Of a DNA stretch of 64,000 nt, positions 30,292 through 38,496 are shown piece after piece; within the stretch, counting starts at the first letter, position 1, and each line of letters begins with the position of its first letter. The notes under the pieces were generated by a model, which saw only the letters and a list, made by a program, of their open reading frames with translations, did no database searches and was not told where the DNA came from. The stretch is from Roseomonas nitratireducens (GTDB lineage: Bacteria > Pseudomonadota > Alphaproteobacteria > Acetobacterales > Acetobacteraceae): contig NZ_JAGIYZ010000005.1 of assembly GCF_017813355.1 (NCBI RefSeq), positions 144,314 to 208,313 of the forward strand, read 5' to 3'. Made by a program: the position numbers and the translations under genes.

Positions 30292-31217
30292 TGCGGCCAT
30301 CCGGTCCCGATGCGCCCGGCGCGCTCTCCCGCCGCCGGGCGGAACCGCTGGAGGCGCTGGTCATCGACGGCCTGCCGGAACACGCCGTGCCGGTCTTCGA
30401 GGCGGCGCTCGAGCAGGTCTGCACCACCGTCGCCTATTTCCGCGACGAGCCGACGGACACCTGGCGCGTCGAAGGCGTGCGGGAAGCCGGCGCCAACGAG
30501 GCGGAGCTCGAGGCCGCGCTCGCCCTGGCCGCCATGGTCGCGGGCATCGACCCGCCCGCGGTGCAGGTGGCGCCGGTGGAAGCGGAAGGCTGGCTCGCGC
30601 GCACCGTGCAGGCCTTCCCGGAGATGCCGGTCGGCCGCCGCTTCCTGATCCGGCCGACGCATGTGCCCGATGACGTGACGCATGGGCGCATCGTACTGAA
30701 GCTGGATGCGGGGCTCGCCTTCGGCTCGGGCGAGCACGCCTCGACCCAGGGCTGCCTGATGGCCTTCGAGCGCGTGGCGCATCGGCGGCCGCGTTCGGTG
30801 TGCGACCTCGGCAGCGGGTCGGGCATCCTGGCGATGGCCGCGGCGAAGTCCGGCCCGTGCCGCGTGCTCGCCACCGACATCGAGCCCTGGTCGGTGCGCG
30901 TGTGCGACCAGAATGCGCGGATGAACGGGCTGGGGCCGCGGCGGATGCGCAGCATCCTCGCCGATGGCTGGAAGCCACGCGCCATGAAGGGCGTGCGCTA
31001 CGACCTCATCTTCGCGAACATCCTCGCCCGGCCGCTCTGCGCCATGGCACGGGAGTTGGCGTTGCATCTCGCGCCGGGTGGGACGGCGATCCTGGCGGGG
31101 CTGCTCGGGACGCAGGCGCGGATGGTGCTGGCCGCGCACCGGCGGCAGGGGCTGGTGCTCGAACGCCGGATCGATGTCGGGCCGTGGACGACGCTGGTGC
31201 TCAGGCGCCGCGGCTGA
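30291..31217 (+). CDS. prmA: Ribosomal protein L11 methyltransferase
   Basis: SAM-dependent methyltransferase that trimethylates ribosomal protein L11. 308 aa. The N-terminal L11-binding domain covers about 1-100 (LEALVIDGLPEHAVPVFEAA). The family stretch LKLDAGLAFGSGEHASTQGC precedes SAM motif I, VCDLGSGSGILAMAAAKSG, then LATDIEPWSVRVCDQNARMN and DLIFANILARPLCAMARELA (NxxxNIL catalytic region). ATG 30291 shares its A with the helicase stop and has GGAG seven bases upstream; a GTG one codon earlier is possible. Its last 17 bases overlap the convergent small gene. Confidence 0.94.
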   Translation: MRPSGPDAPGALSRRRAEPLEALVIDGLPEHAVPVFEAALEQVCTTVAYFRDEPTDTWRVEGVREAGANEAELEAALALAAMVAGIDPPAVQVAPVEAEGWLARTVQAFPEMPVGRRFLIRPTHVPDDVTHGRIVLKLDAGLAFGSGEHASTQGCLMAFERVAHRRPRSVCDLGSGSGILAMAAAKSGPCRVLATDIEPWSVRVCDQNARMNGLGPRRMRSILADGWKPRAMKGVRYDLIFANILARPLCAMARELALHLAPGGTAILAGLLGTQARMVLAAHRRQGLVLERRIDVGPWTTLVLRRRG

Positions 31218-31488
31218 GAAGGCTGCGCTGCGCTTCGTCGGCGATGCGCAGCGCCTTCGCGTTCGCCTCATAGGCGCGGCGGGCGACGATGGCGTCGACC
31301 ATCGCGCGCTCCATCTCCCCGCTCGCCTGCGCCGCGGTCAGGCCTTCATTGCCGGTCGGCGGGGCGGGGGAGGGATCGCTGCCGCGCGCCGTCGCCGGCG
31401 TGGGCGCCGCGATGGTCGCGGCGGCGCGGTCCATGCGGTCCCCCGCGCGTTGCATGCCTTGGACCGAAGCGGAGATTGCGACCTGCAT
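31201..31488 (-). CDS. Mini flagellar rod/hook-like protein
   Basis: 95 residues made of only the two ends typical of flagellar axial proteins. The N-terminal helix ISASVQGMQRAGDRMDRAAA resembles the FlgB/C/G start (SGMxAQxxRLxVxANN), and the C-terminal helix MVDAIVARRAYEANAKALRI with ADEAQRSLLSRG resembles the FlgG/FlgC end (MVDMIxARRAYEANxKxIxTAD). The middle is a short Pro/Ala-rich linker instead of the D1 domains. It could be a shrunken rod protein, a regulator or a remnant. No other flagellar gene is in the window. ATG 31488; the end overlaps prmA by 17 bases on the other strand. Confidence 0.68.
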   Translation of the reverse strand: MQVAISASVQGMQRAGDRMDRAAATIAAPTPATARGSDPSPAPPTGNEGLTAAQASGEMERAMVDAIVARRAYEANAKALRIADEAQRSLLSRGA

Positions 31489-31536
31489 CGTCCCATGCTG
31501 CGCGCCGAAGGTTACCCGTCGGTTAACGGGGGCGGG

Positions 31537-32649
31537 TCACTCCGCCGCGCGCGCCGTCGCGTCGGCATGCTGGCGCAGCCGCGGCATCACTTCCTCGGCC
31601 AGGCGCCGCATCGTCTCGGCCTCCCATTCCGCGTTCACGCCGGACCAGTCGAGGCCGGGCATCAGCAGGTGGCCGAAGGGGCCGGCTTCCTCGCGCAGCG
31701 CCACCAGGCGGTCGAGCACGCTGCGCGGGCTACCGGCGATGACGCAGGCCTCGATCATGTCCTCGGGCGTCGCGGCCATGGGGTCCATGTCCTCGCGCGG
31801 CGTCATGGTGCCGGCCAGGCCCGCGCGCTTCGCGAGGCTGCCGAGGTAGTCGAAGTAGTAGCGCGTCGCGCCCTCCGGCGCCGTGGCGCGCGCGCGTGCC
31901 TCGGCATCGCTCGCGGCGATGACCATGTTGCGCGCCACGCGCCATTTCGCGCCGTCCACCGGGCGCCCGGCCTCGGCCAGGCCCTTGGCCATGCTGCGCC
32001 AATGCCCCGCGATGACGCGATGGGCGACGAAGTTCGCGCTGATCACGCCCCAGCCGCGCGCGGCCGCGACCGTCACGCCGTAGGATTCCGCCTGCCGCGC
32101 CGAGATGTGGATGGAAGGCCCGCCCGGCTGGAAGGGCTTGGGCATGTAGCCCACGCCGTAGTCGGGCAGCACGGTGCGGGACAGGTGGATGGGCCAGGTC
32201 TCGCCCTTGATGTCGTAGGGCGGGCCGCCGGCCCAGATCGCCTCGATCGTGGCGATCGATTCCAGCATGCGCTTGCCGCGCTCCATCGGCGCGATGTCGC
32301 CGAACAGCTCGAAGTCGGAGGCGAGCCCGCCCGCGCCGATGCCGAGCATCAGCCGCCCGCCCGACATGTGGTCGAACTGCGCGACCTCCGCCGCCACGAT
32401 CGCGGGATGGTGGTTGGGCAGGTTGATCACGCCCGTGCCGAAGGCCAGCCGCGTGCGGTGCACGAGGCCTGCCATGAACATCAGCGGCGATGCGATGGGC
32501 TCGGAGGTGGCGGAGAAATGCTCCCCCACCCACAGCTCGTCGAAGCCGAGCCGGTCGGCCAGCAGCGACTTTTCGGTGTCCTCGGCCAGCGTCTCATGCA
32601 TCGGCCGCTGCGGCGGGTGCAGCGGCATCATGAACAGGCCGAGGCGCAT
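31537..32649 (-). CDS. LLM-class flavin-dependent oxidoreductase
   Basis: 370-residue luciferase-like monooxygenase, TIM-barrel, using reduced FMN or F420; substrate unknown. Starts MRLGLFMMPLHPPQRPMHET, with FDELWVGEHFSATSEPIASP, LAFGTGVINLPNHHPAIVAA, EVAQFDHMSGGRLMLGIGAG and the C-terminal VIAGSPRSVLDRLVALREEA, all usual for the alkanal monooxygenase alpha-like branch. A single gene with no flavin reductase partner beside it. ATG 32649 gives the normal N-terminus. Confidence 0.9.
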   Translation of the reverse strand: MRLGLFMMPLHPPQRPMHETLAEDTEKSLLADRLGFDELWVGEHFSATSEPIASPLMFMAGLVHRTRLAFGTGVINLPNHHPAIVAAEVAQFDHMSGGRLMLGIGAGGLASDFELFGDIAPMERGKRMLESIATIEAIWAGGPPYDIKGETWPIHLSRTVLPDYGVGYMPKPFQPGGPSIHISARQAESYGVTVAAARGWGVISANFVAHRVIAGHWRSMAKGLAEAGRPVDGAKWRVARNMVIAASDAEARARATAPEGATRYYFDYLGSLAKRAGLAGTMTPREDMDPMAATPEDMIEACVIAGSPRSVLDRLVALREEAGPFGHLLMPGLDWSGVNAEWEAETMRRLAEEVMPRLRQHADATARAAE

Positions 32650-32690
32650 CGGATGGAATCCCCGTGGAAAGACCGGGGAAGGCTATGCGG

Positions 32691-33632
32691 TCAGCGCCGG
32701 AAGGAGAAGGAGGCGCCGTAGGGCCCGAAGCGCAGGGTGGTGATGCCGTTCGCGGTAGAGGGGAAGTATTCGTCCTGTCCGGCGAGTGCCACGATGCTCA
32801 CCGGCCCGCCCTCCGGCCCGATCACCCCGGATTGGCGGGCGGCGCGGCAGATCGCGCTGTCGGCGGTGAAGATGCCGGTGCCATAGACGGTGCCAGTGGC
32901 GATCTGGGCCGCGCTGCAGCGGCAGGCGAGGTCCTCCGTCCGGCCCTCGAAATCCGCCGGGCAGGCGGGCAGGGCGGCGGCGGCCGGGGCGCGCGGTGCG
33001 GGCGCATCGCCGATCGCCGGGGCCACGGTGAAGGACCCGCCCCAGGGGCCGTAGTTGGTCGTCGTGACGCCGTTCGCCGCGCTGCCGCGATAGGCCTGCT
33101 GTCCCGGCGCGGGCGTGACGAGGACGACGCCGCCGGTGGATGTGATCGCGCCCGCATGGATGGCGGCGCGGCAGATGCGGCTGTCGGTGGTGTAGGTGCC
33201 GGTGCCCCAGACCGTCCCGGTCCGCCCCGCCTCGGCGGTGCAGGAGCAGGTCATCGGCGCGGGCTCGTTCTCGAAGGTCTCGGGGCAGGACTGGATCGCG
33301 TCGACGTTGAACGACGCCGGCCAGGGACCGTAGTTGGTCGTCGTGACGCCGTTCTGCGTCGTGCCGGTGTAGGTGGGGCGGCCCTCCGCCGGGCTGACCA
33401 TCACGAGGCCGCCGGAGACGGGGATGGCGCCGGCATGGACGGCGGCCCGGCAGACGCGGCTGTCGGTGGTGTAGTCCCCGGTGCCCCAGACCTTGCCGGA
33501 GACCGCGGCCTCGGTCGAGCAGCTGCACACCAGCGGGGCGGAATGCGCCTGGAAGTCGGCCGGGCAGGGCGCTTGCGCCATGGCGGGGGCGGCGAGCAGG
33601 AGCAGCAGCCCCGGAAGGATGAAGAAGCGCAT
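32691..33632 (-). CDS. Secreted protein with three LCCL-like domains
   Basis: 313 residues with signal peptide MRFFILPGLLLLLAAPAMAQ. Three tandem domains of about 90-95 residues follow, each with CPADF or CPETF, a C-x-C pair (CSCSTEAA, CSCTAEAG, CRCSAAQI), then a G(T)VWGTG-YTTDSR(V/I)CRAA-HAGAI core and a NGVTTTNYGPW end. The core VWGTGTYTTDSRICRAAIHA is the LCCL signature known from Limulus factor C, cochlin and Lgl1. The third copy is more diverged (TVYGTGIFTADSAICRAARQ). ATG 33632 starts the signal peptide; the frame extends 12 codons further. Function in bacteria is not established; polysaccharide or lipid binding is a guess. Six to seven cysteines probably form disulfides. Confidence 0.85.
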   Translation of the reverse strand: MRFFILPGLLLLLAAPAMAQAPCPADFQAHSAPLVCSCSTEAAVSGKVWGTGDYTTDSRVCRAAVHAGAIPVSGGLVMVSPAEGRPTYTGTTQNGVTTTNYGPWPASFNVDAIQSCPETFENEPAPMTCSCTAEAGRTGTVWGTGTYTTDSRICRAAIHAGAITSTGGVVLVTPAPGQQAYRGSAANGVTTTNYGPWGGSFTVAPAIGDAPAPRAPAAAALPACPADFEGRTEDLACRCSAAQIATGTVYGTGIFTADSAICRAARQSGVIGPEGGPVSIVALAGQDEYFPSTANGITTLRFGPYGASFSFRR

Positions 33633-33811
33633 GGCGATGATCCCGCAAAGAACGGGACAGTAGCGCAATATCCGGGCGGGCGGCTATGGCCGATCAGGAT
33701 TCCCGATCCCGAAGCCATTGATTCCATGGCACTATCGGGTCGGGCCGGATCGGTGCGGGCCCGGTCAGGCGAAGCCGCGGCGGAACCAAGGTCCCGCCGC
33801 GGCCCGCAGGG

Positions 33812-34168
33812 TCAGGCGGCGCCGGAGCTGCGGCGCTGGTCGTTGGCCGGGCGGGGCGCATAGCCCAGGTCGAACACGCGGCCGATGTCGAAGCGGGTCA
33901 TGCCGATATCGGTCAGTTCCCGGTCCGAGAGCTGGCGCAGCGCGCGATAGGTCTCGATGCGCGCCGGGAAGTCCCGGACCGCGCCGGCGAGCGCCGCGAC
34001 GAAGCGCCAGGTGCCGATGGCGAAGCGGCGGAGCATGTCGGCCAGCGCGGCATCGCGCGCCGCCGCCGCGGCGAGGCGGATGCGCTCCACCTCCGCCATG
34101 CGGGGGCTCTGGAAGGTGGTGGCGGGCAGCAGGAGAGCGGCCTCGGCCTTGGTGATACGGGCGTCCAT
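33812..34168 (-). CDS. DUF1127 (YjiS-like) domain protein
   Basis: 118 residues. The C-terminal third holds the arginine-rich DUF1127 motif: YRALRQLSDRELTDIGMTRF followed by DIGRVF. The N-terminal part is an Ala-rich helical region (MAEVERIRLAAAAARDAALA). Short DUF1127 proteins in alphaproteobacteria have been tied to RNA binding and phosphate/carbon metabolism; this longer form has no assigned role. Convergence with nothing: it stands between the LCCL gene and the divergent pepP, with its leader in the ATGCG-rich region. Confidence 0.87.
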   Translation of the reverse strand: MDARITKAEAALLLPATTFQSPRMAEVERIRLAAAAARDAALADMLRRFAIGTWRFVAALAGAVRDFPARIETYRALRQLSDRELTDIGMTRFDIGRVFDLGYAPRPANDQRRSSGAA

Positions 34169-34256
34169 GATAGGTTTCCTTGGGCGGCGGCCCGGCCCGT
34201 TCCGGTGCCGGGTCGCCTGTCAGGCCTGTCATGTAGATGCATCGAGGACACAGGTG

Positions 34257-34295
34257 ATGCGTGAAGGCAACGCATATGACATGCGAAATGCGCAT
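34257..34295. promoter_or_regulatory. Cluster of ATGCG/CGCAT words in the DUF1127-pepP divergent region
   Basis: Inverted repeat ATGCGT (34257-34262) and ACGCAT (34270-34275) with a 7-base spacer, followed by ATGCG at 34281 and 34288 and CGCAT at 34291-34295. The region 34230-34320 is more AT-rich than usual and must hold both promoters. A binding site for a regulator is possible. Confidence 0.35.
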
Positions 34296-34303
34296 GGTTT
34301 CCT

Positions 34304-36106
34304 GTGGATGAATGCAACTTTGCGGTAACAAGGATCACGACACTGACCCAGTCCGACCGCCTCGCCGCCCTCCGCGCCCGCCTCGCCGCGGCCGGCGTCC
34401 AGGGCTTCATCATCCCCCGCTCCGACGAGCATCTCGGCGAATACGTCCCGCCCTCGGCCGAACGCCTCGCCTGGCTCACCGGCTTCACCGGCTCCGCCGG
34501 CATGGCCATCGTCCTGCCCGACCGCGCCGCCGTCTTCACCGATGGCCGCTACACGCTGCAGGTGCGCGACCAGGCCGATCCGAGCCTCTGGGAATGCCGC
34601 CACATCACCGAGGAACCGCCCGCCGCATGGCTGAAGCAGCACGCCGCGGGGCTGTCCATCGGCTACGATCCCTGGCTGCACGCAGCCCCCGCCATCGAGC
34701 GCCTCGCCACGCCGGGCGTCACCTTCGTCCCGCTGCCCGAAAATCCGCTCGACGCCGCCTGGGCCGACCGCCCGGCGCCGCCCAAGGCGCCGGCGCTGGC
34801 GCACCCGATCGCCTTCGCCGGCAAGCCGGCCGAGGAGAAGCGCGAGGAAGCCGCCGCCGCGCTGCGCGAGGCCGGTGACGAAGCGGCGATCCTCGCCGAC
34901 CCGCATTCGCTCGCCTGGCTGCTCAACATCCGCGGCGGGGACCTCGCGCACACGCCGCTCGCCCTCGGCTTCGCGCTGCTGCACGCCGATGCGCGCGTCG
35001 ACCTGTTCATGGCGCCGGAGAAGGTGCCGGCGGACACCCGCGCGCATCTGGGCAACGCCGTCACCGTCCGCCCGCGCGCCGAACTGCCCGCGGCGATCGA
35101 CGCGCTGGCCGGCCGCCGCGTGCGCCTGGACGCCGAGGCGACGCCCGCCTGGTTCGCCGACCGGCTGCGCGCCGCCGGCGCCGTCATCGGCACGGGTGAG
35201 GACCCGTGCCGCATGCCGCGCGCCTGCAAGAACACCGTGGAGCGCGAGGGCGCGCGCGCCGCGCATCGCCGCGACGCGGCCGCCATGGCGCGCTTCCTCG
35301 CCTGGTTCGCGCAGGAAGCCCCGAAGGGCGGGCTGACGGAAATCTCCGCCGCCGCGCGGCTGCTCGCCTTCCGCCGCGACGGCGAGCATTTCCGGGCGGA
35401 ATCCTTCCCCGCCATCTCCGGCGCCGGGGAACACGGCGCGATCGTGCATTACCGCGTGACGCCGGAGACCGACCGCCGCATCGCGCCGGACGAATGCTAC
35501 CTGATCGATTCCGGCGGCCAGTACCTGGACGGCACCACCGACATCACGCGCACGCTGTGGACCGGGCCGGGGCCCGCGCCCGCCACGCTGCGCGACCGCG
35601 CGACGCGCGTGCTGAAGGGGCACATCGCGCTCGCCACGCTGCGCTTCCCGGCCGGCGTGGCGGGGCCGCACCTGGATGCGCTGGCGCGGCGCGCGCTGTG
35701 GGATGCGGGGCTCGACTACGACCACGGCACGGGGCACGGCGTGGGGTCCTTCCTGTCGGTGCATGAAGGGCCGGCGGCGTTCTCGCGCGCCGCGCGCGTC
35801 GTGCCGCTGCGCGAGGGGATGATCCTGTCGGACGAACCGGGCTTCTACGCGCAGGGCGAATACGGCATCCGGCTCGAGAACCTGCTGCTCGTCGTGCCCT
35901 CCACGCTCGGCGCGGCGAAGCCGTTCCTGGAATTCGAGACGCTGACGCTCGCACCCTTCGACCGCGCGCTGATCGACGCGGCGCTGCTGACGCGGGCGGA
36001 GCGGGAGTGGATCGACGCGTATCATGCGCGCGTGCTCGCCGAGGTGGCGCCGCTGGTGGACGAGGCGACGCGGGCCTGGCTTGCGCGCGCATGCGCGCGG
36101 CTTTGA
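34304..36106 (+). CDS. Xaa-Pro aminopeptidase (M24B, three-domain PepP type)
   Basis: 600-residue cytosolic aminopeptidase that removes N-terminal residues before proline. Two N-terminal creatinase-like domains (about 14-310) precede the pita-bread catalytic domain. Its metal ligands are seen in LIDSGGQYLDGTTDITRTLW (two Asp), the HGTGHGVGSFLSVHE block (His), ILSDEPGFYAQGEYGIRLEN (Glu) and the last Glu in IRLENLLLV. The length matches the eukaryote-like APP1 form. The GTG 34304 start has no ribosome site; CTG 34343, giving LTQSDRLAALRARLAAAGVQ, follows AAGGAT at a good distance and may be the true start. A lone family A half element begins seven bases after the stop. Confidence 0.93.
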   Translation: MDECNFAVTRITTLTQSDRLAALRARLAAAGVQGFIIPRSDEHLGEYVPPSAERLAWLTGFTGSAGMAIVLPDRAAVFTDGRYTLQVRDQADPSLWECRHITEEPPAAWLKQHAAGLSIGYDPWLHAAPAIERLATPGVTFVPLPENPLDAAWADRPAPPKAPALAHPIAFAGKPAEEKREEAAAALREAGDEAAILADPHSLAWLLNIRGGDLAHTPLALGFALLHADARVDLFMAPEKVPADTRAHLGNAVTVRPRAELPAAIDALAGRRVRLDAEATPAWFADRLRAAGAVIGTGEDPCRMPRACKNTVEREGARAAHRRDAAAMARFLAWFAQEAPKGGLTEISAAARLLAFRRDGEHFRAESFPAISGAGEHGAIVHYRVTPETDRRIAPDECYLIDSGGQYLDGTTDITRTLWTGPGPAPATLRDRATRVLKGHIALATLRFPAGVAGPHLDALARRALWDAGLDYDHGTGHGVGSFLSVHEGPAAFSRAARVVPLREGMILSDEPGFYAQGEYGIRLENLLLVVPSTLGAAKPFLEFETLTLAPFDRALIDAALLTRAEREWIDAYHARVLAEVAPLVDEATRAWLARACARL

Positions 36107-36112
36107 AGCGTG

Positions 36113-36156
36113 CGGGGGAGGGGAACCTCCCCCGGGCCCCCTCCCTTCCTTGTCTG
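36113..36156 (+). repeat. Family A single hairpin (copy A3, left-half type)
   Basis: CGGGGGAGG (36113-36121), loop GGAA, CCTCCCCCG (36126-36134), then CCCCCTCCCTTCCTTGTCT. It matches the left half of A1 and A2 and, like them, starts right after a stop codon on the same strand (pepP stop at 36106). The pyrimidine-rich tail makes it look like a terminator. Confidence 0.8.
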
Positions 36157-36190
36157 TTGGGGACTGACTTCGGCGGGCCGGTGCTGCGCG

Positions 36191-37546
36191 TCAGGTGCCG
36201 ATCGCGAAGCGCAGCAGCAGCCCCGCCGCGGCGGTGACGGCGAGCGTGCGCAGCACGCCGAGCCGCAGGCGGAAGACCGCGACGGCGGCGAGGATCGCGA
36301 GCGCGACCGCCGCCGGGTCCACGCTTCCCGGCAGCGGCAGGTCGAGCGTCACGGGCCCGGCCGTGAACCGCAGATGCTCGCGGAACAGCACCTGCAGCGA
36401 GAACCAGACGGCGAGGTTCGCCACCACGCCCACCACCGCGGCGGTGATCGCCGCGAGCGCGCCGGCGAGCGTCCTGTTCTCCTGCAACCGCTCGATCAGC
36501 GGCGCGCCAAGGAAGACGAAGAAGAAGCACGGCGCGAAGGTGACCCAAAGCGTCAGCACCGAGGCGAGGATGCCGCCGGGCACGCCGCTCAACGCCTCCG
36601 ACGCCCGGAAGCCCGCCAGGAAGCCCACGAATTGCAGCACCAGGATGAGCGGCCCGGGCGTGGTCTCCGCCAGGCCCAGCCCGGCGAGCATCTCCTCCGC
36701 CGAGAGCCAGCCATAGGCCTGCACCGCGTCCTGCGCGACATAGGCGAGCACGGCATAGGCACCGCCCACCGTGACCACCGCCATCTTCGAGAAGAACAGC
36801 GCGATGTCGGCATAGGTGCCGCCCACGAAGGCCCACAGCGCCGCGACCGGCGCGAGCCAGAGCACGAGCGCGATCAGCCCCGCCCGCCGCGCCCCGGCGG
36901 CGAGGCGCGCCGGCCGGCCGGGATCGGCGGCGAGCACCGCGTCGATCAGCGCCGGGCCGTCATGCTTCGCCGACCCGTGCCCGGCGACCGCGAAGGCGCC
37001 CGGCGCGAGATAGCCGACCACGCCGGCGGCGATCACGACCAGCGGGAAGGGCAGGTTCAGGAAGAACAGGGCGACGAAGGCAAGCCCCGCCAGAGCCCAG
37101 GCGGGCCTGCCCTTCAGCGCACGGCGGCCGATGCGCAGCAGCGCCTCGACCACCAGCACCAGCACGGCGCACTTCAGCCCGAAGAACAGCGCCGCGACCA
37201 GCGGCACCTCCCCGAACAGCGCATAGACCAGCGACAGCAGCAGCATCACCAGCGCCCCGGGCAGGATGAACAGGAGCCCGGCGGCGAGGCCGCCGCGGAC
37301 GCCATGCATCATCCAGCCGAGATAGGTGGCGAGTTGCTGCGCTTCCGGTCCCGGCAGCAGGGTGCAGAAGTTCAGTGCCTGGAGGAATCGCCGCTCGCCG
37401 ATCCAATGGCGTTCGTCCACCACCTCCCGGTGCAGCAGCGCGATCTGCCCGGCCGGGCCGCCGAAGGACAGCAGGCCGATCCGCAGCCAGACGCGCAGCG
37501 CTGCGGCGAAGGTCGGCAGGCGCGGCGTGGAGGGCGCGTCGGTCAT
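36191..37546 (-). CDS. chrA: Chromate transporter, long two-domain type
   Basis: Membrane protein that exports chromate, taken as a sulfate-like anion. 451 residues with the two homologous CHR halves. The first half shows RIGLLSFGGPAGQIALLHRE, RRFLQALNFCTLLPGPEAQQ and GVRGGLAAGLLFILPGALVM; the second has FFSKMAVVTVGGAYAVLAYV, LGLAETTPGPLILVLQFVGF and GGILASVLTLWVTFAPCFFF. FGGP and PGPEAQ/TPGP motifs are conserved. About ten to twelve helices. ATG 37546 overlaps the stop of the upstream rhodanese-ChrB gene (ATGA), so the two are co-translated. Confidence 0.94.
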   Translation of the reverse strand: MTDAPSTPRLPTFAAALRVWLRIGLLSFGGPAGQIALLHREVVDERHWIGERRFLQALNFCTLLPGPEAQQLATYLGWMMHGVRGGLAAGLLFILPGALVMLLLSLVYALFGEVPLVAALFFGLKCAVLVLVVEALLRIGRRALKGRPAWALAGLAFVALFFLNLPFPLVVIAAGVVGYLAPGAFAVAGHGSAKHDGPALIDAVLAADPGRPARLAAGARRAGLIALVLWLAPVAALWAFVGGTYADIALFFSKMAVVTVGGAYAVLAYVAQDAVQAYGWLSAEEMLAGLGLAETTPGPLILVLQFVGFLAGFRASEALSGVPGGILASVLTLWVTFAPCFFFVFLGAPLIERLQENRTLAGALAAITAAVVGVVANLAVWFSLQVLFREHLRFTAGPVTLDLPLPGSVDPAAVALAILAAVAVFRLRLGVLRTLAVTAAAGLLLRFAIGT

Positions 37547-38361
37547 GCGCGGCCCCCCGGTGCGGGCCAGTTGTGGGTCTCCCCGGTCGCGTCGCGCGCC
37601 CAGCGGTACAGGGCGTCGTAGAGGCCCATCGCCGCGTCGAGCTGGGCGAGGTCGTCACGATGCATGCGCGACAGGCCGAGGGAGGCTGCGAGCAGCCCTG
37701 CCGATTCCGGCGCGAGGTCCAGGCGCCCCGTGTCCGCGCCGCGGACGATCGCGGCGAGGCGCAGCAGCGGGTCAGCGCCGAGGCCGAATTCCTCGATCAT
37801 GACGTCGAAGGTGCAACGCTCGCCGCGGTGGCTCCAGAAGACGTCCTCGATGTCGAACGGCACGGCGCCGAAGCGTTCGGCGACGGCCTGGACCTCGGAT
37901 GGCGCGACGAACAGGAAGACGGCGGCGGGATCGACGAAGCGGCGGATCAGCCAGGGGCAGGCGATGCGGTCGATCTTGGGCCGCGCGCGGGTGACCCAGA
38001 GCGTGCGCCCCCGTTCGTCGCGCGGCGGCACGCGATCGGGCCGGACAAGAAGGCCTCGGGCCGCGACCCAGGCCTCGAAGCCGCCCTCCAGCGCTTCGGC
38101 CCGCCGGCCGGCGTGGCGGAGCCAGGCCGCGACGCCGTGGCTGAGCTTCAGGCCCCGTTGGCACACGACCGCCACGTTGCGGTCCGGCAGGGCATCCGCC
38201 CAGGAGGACACGGTCCGGAAGTCGCGCCGGACGGCGCCGGGAAGGCCGCGCGGATCGGCGGCGAAATCCTCGTCGGTCCTGACGTCGAGGATGAGCGGCG
38301 CCTCCGGCGTTCCCGCCAGGCGCTGGAGCTGGGCAACGGTGATGATTGCGGTACTCGGCAT
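37543..38361 (-). CDS. chrB: Rhodanese-ChrB fusion, chromate resistance protein
   Basis: 272 residues in two parts. The N-terminal rhodanese domain (about 5-110) has LILDVRTDEDFAADPRGLPG and an active-site loop VVCQRGLKLSHGVAAWLRHA with its cysteine. The C-terminal ChrB domain (about 118-272) contains LWVTRARPKIDRIACPWLIR, RFVDPAAVFLFVAPSEV and SHRGERCTFDVMIEEFGLGA. The DNA-binding N-terminus of regulatory ChrB is missing, so this is more likely an enzyme-like resistance factor than the operon regulator. ATG 38361 follows GAGGG. It leads the chrBA unit and is divergent from the hydrolase gene across about 95 bp. Confidence 0.9.
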   Translation of the reverse strand: MPSTAIITVAQLQRLAGTPEAPLILDVRTDEDFAADPRGLPGAVRRDFRTVSSWADALPDRNVAVVCQRGLKLSHGVAAWLRHAGRRAEALEGGFEAWVAARGLLVRPDRVPPRDERGRTLWVTRARPKIDRIACPWLIRRFVDPAAVFLFVAPSEVQAVAERFGAVPFDIEDVFWSHRGERCTFDVMIEEFGLGADPLLRLAAIVRGADTGRLDLAPESAGLLAASLGLSRMHRDDLAQLDAAMGLYDALYRWARDATGETHNWPAPGGRA

Positions 38362-38457
38362 GACACGCCCTCACTGTCCGTGCGATCACGGAAGCATGGA
38401 CGCGATACTCGGGCCGAAGCCTCACGGGGCGATCGCGAACGACCCCTGGAGGTGAGA

Positions 38458-38496
38458 ATGGCAATGCACGACGTGGTGGGCAAGTGCCGCGACTGA
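38458..38496 (+). CDS. Possible 12-residue leader peptide
   Basis: ATG 38458 opens MAMHDVVGKCRD and stops at 38494-38496. It is preceded by GGAGGTGA (38448-38455), the best Shine-Dalgarno in this region, at proper spacing. The hydrolase GTG at 38484 lies inside it in another frame, and another GTG at 38505 follows its stop by nine bases. The peptide could couple or gate translation of the hydrolase. No product data; the call rests on the ribosome site alone. Confidence 0.4.
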   Translation: MAMHDVVGKCRD

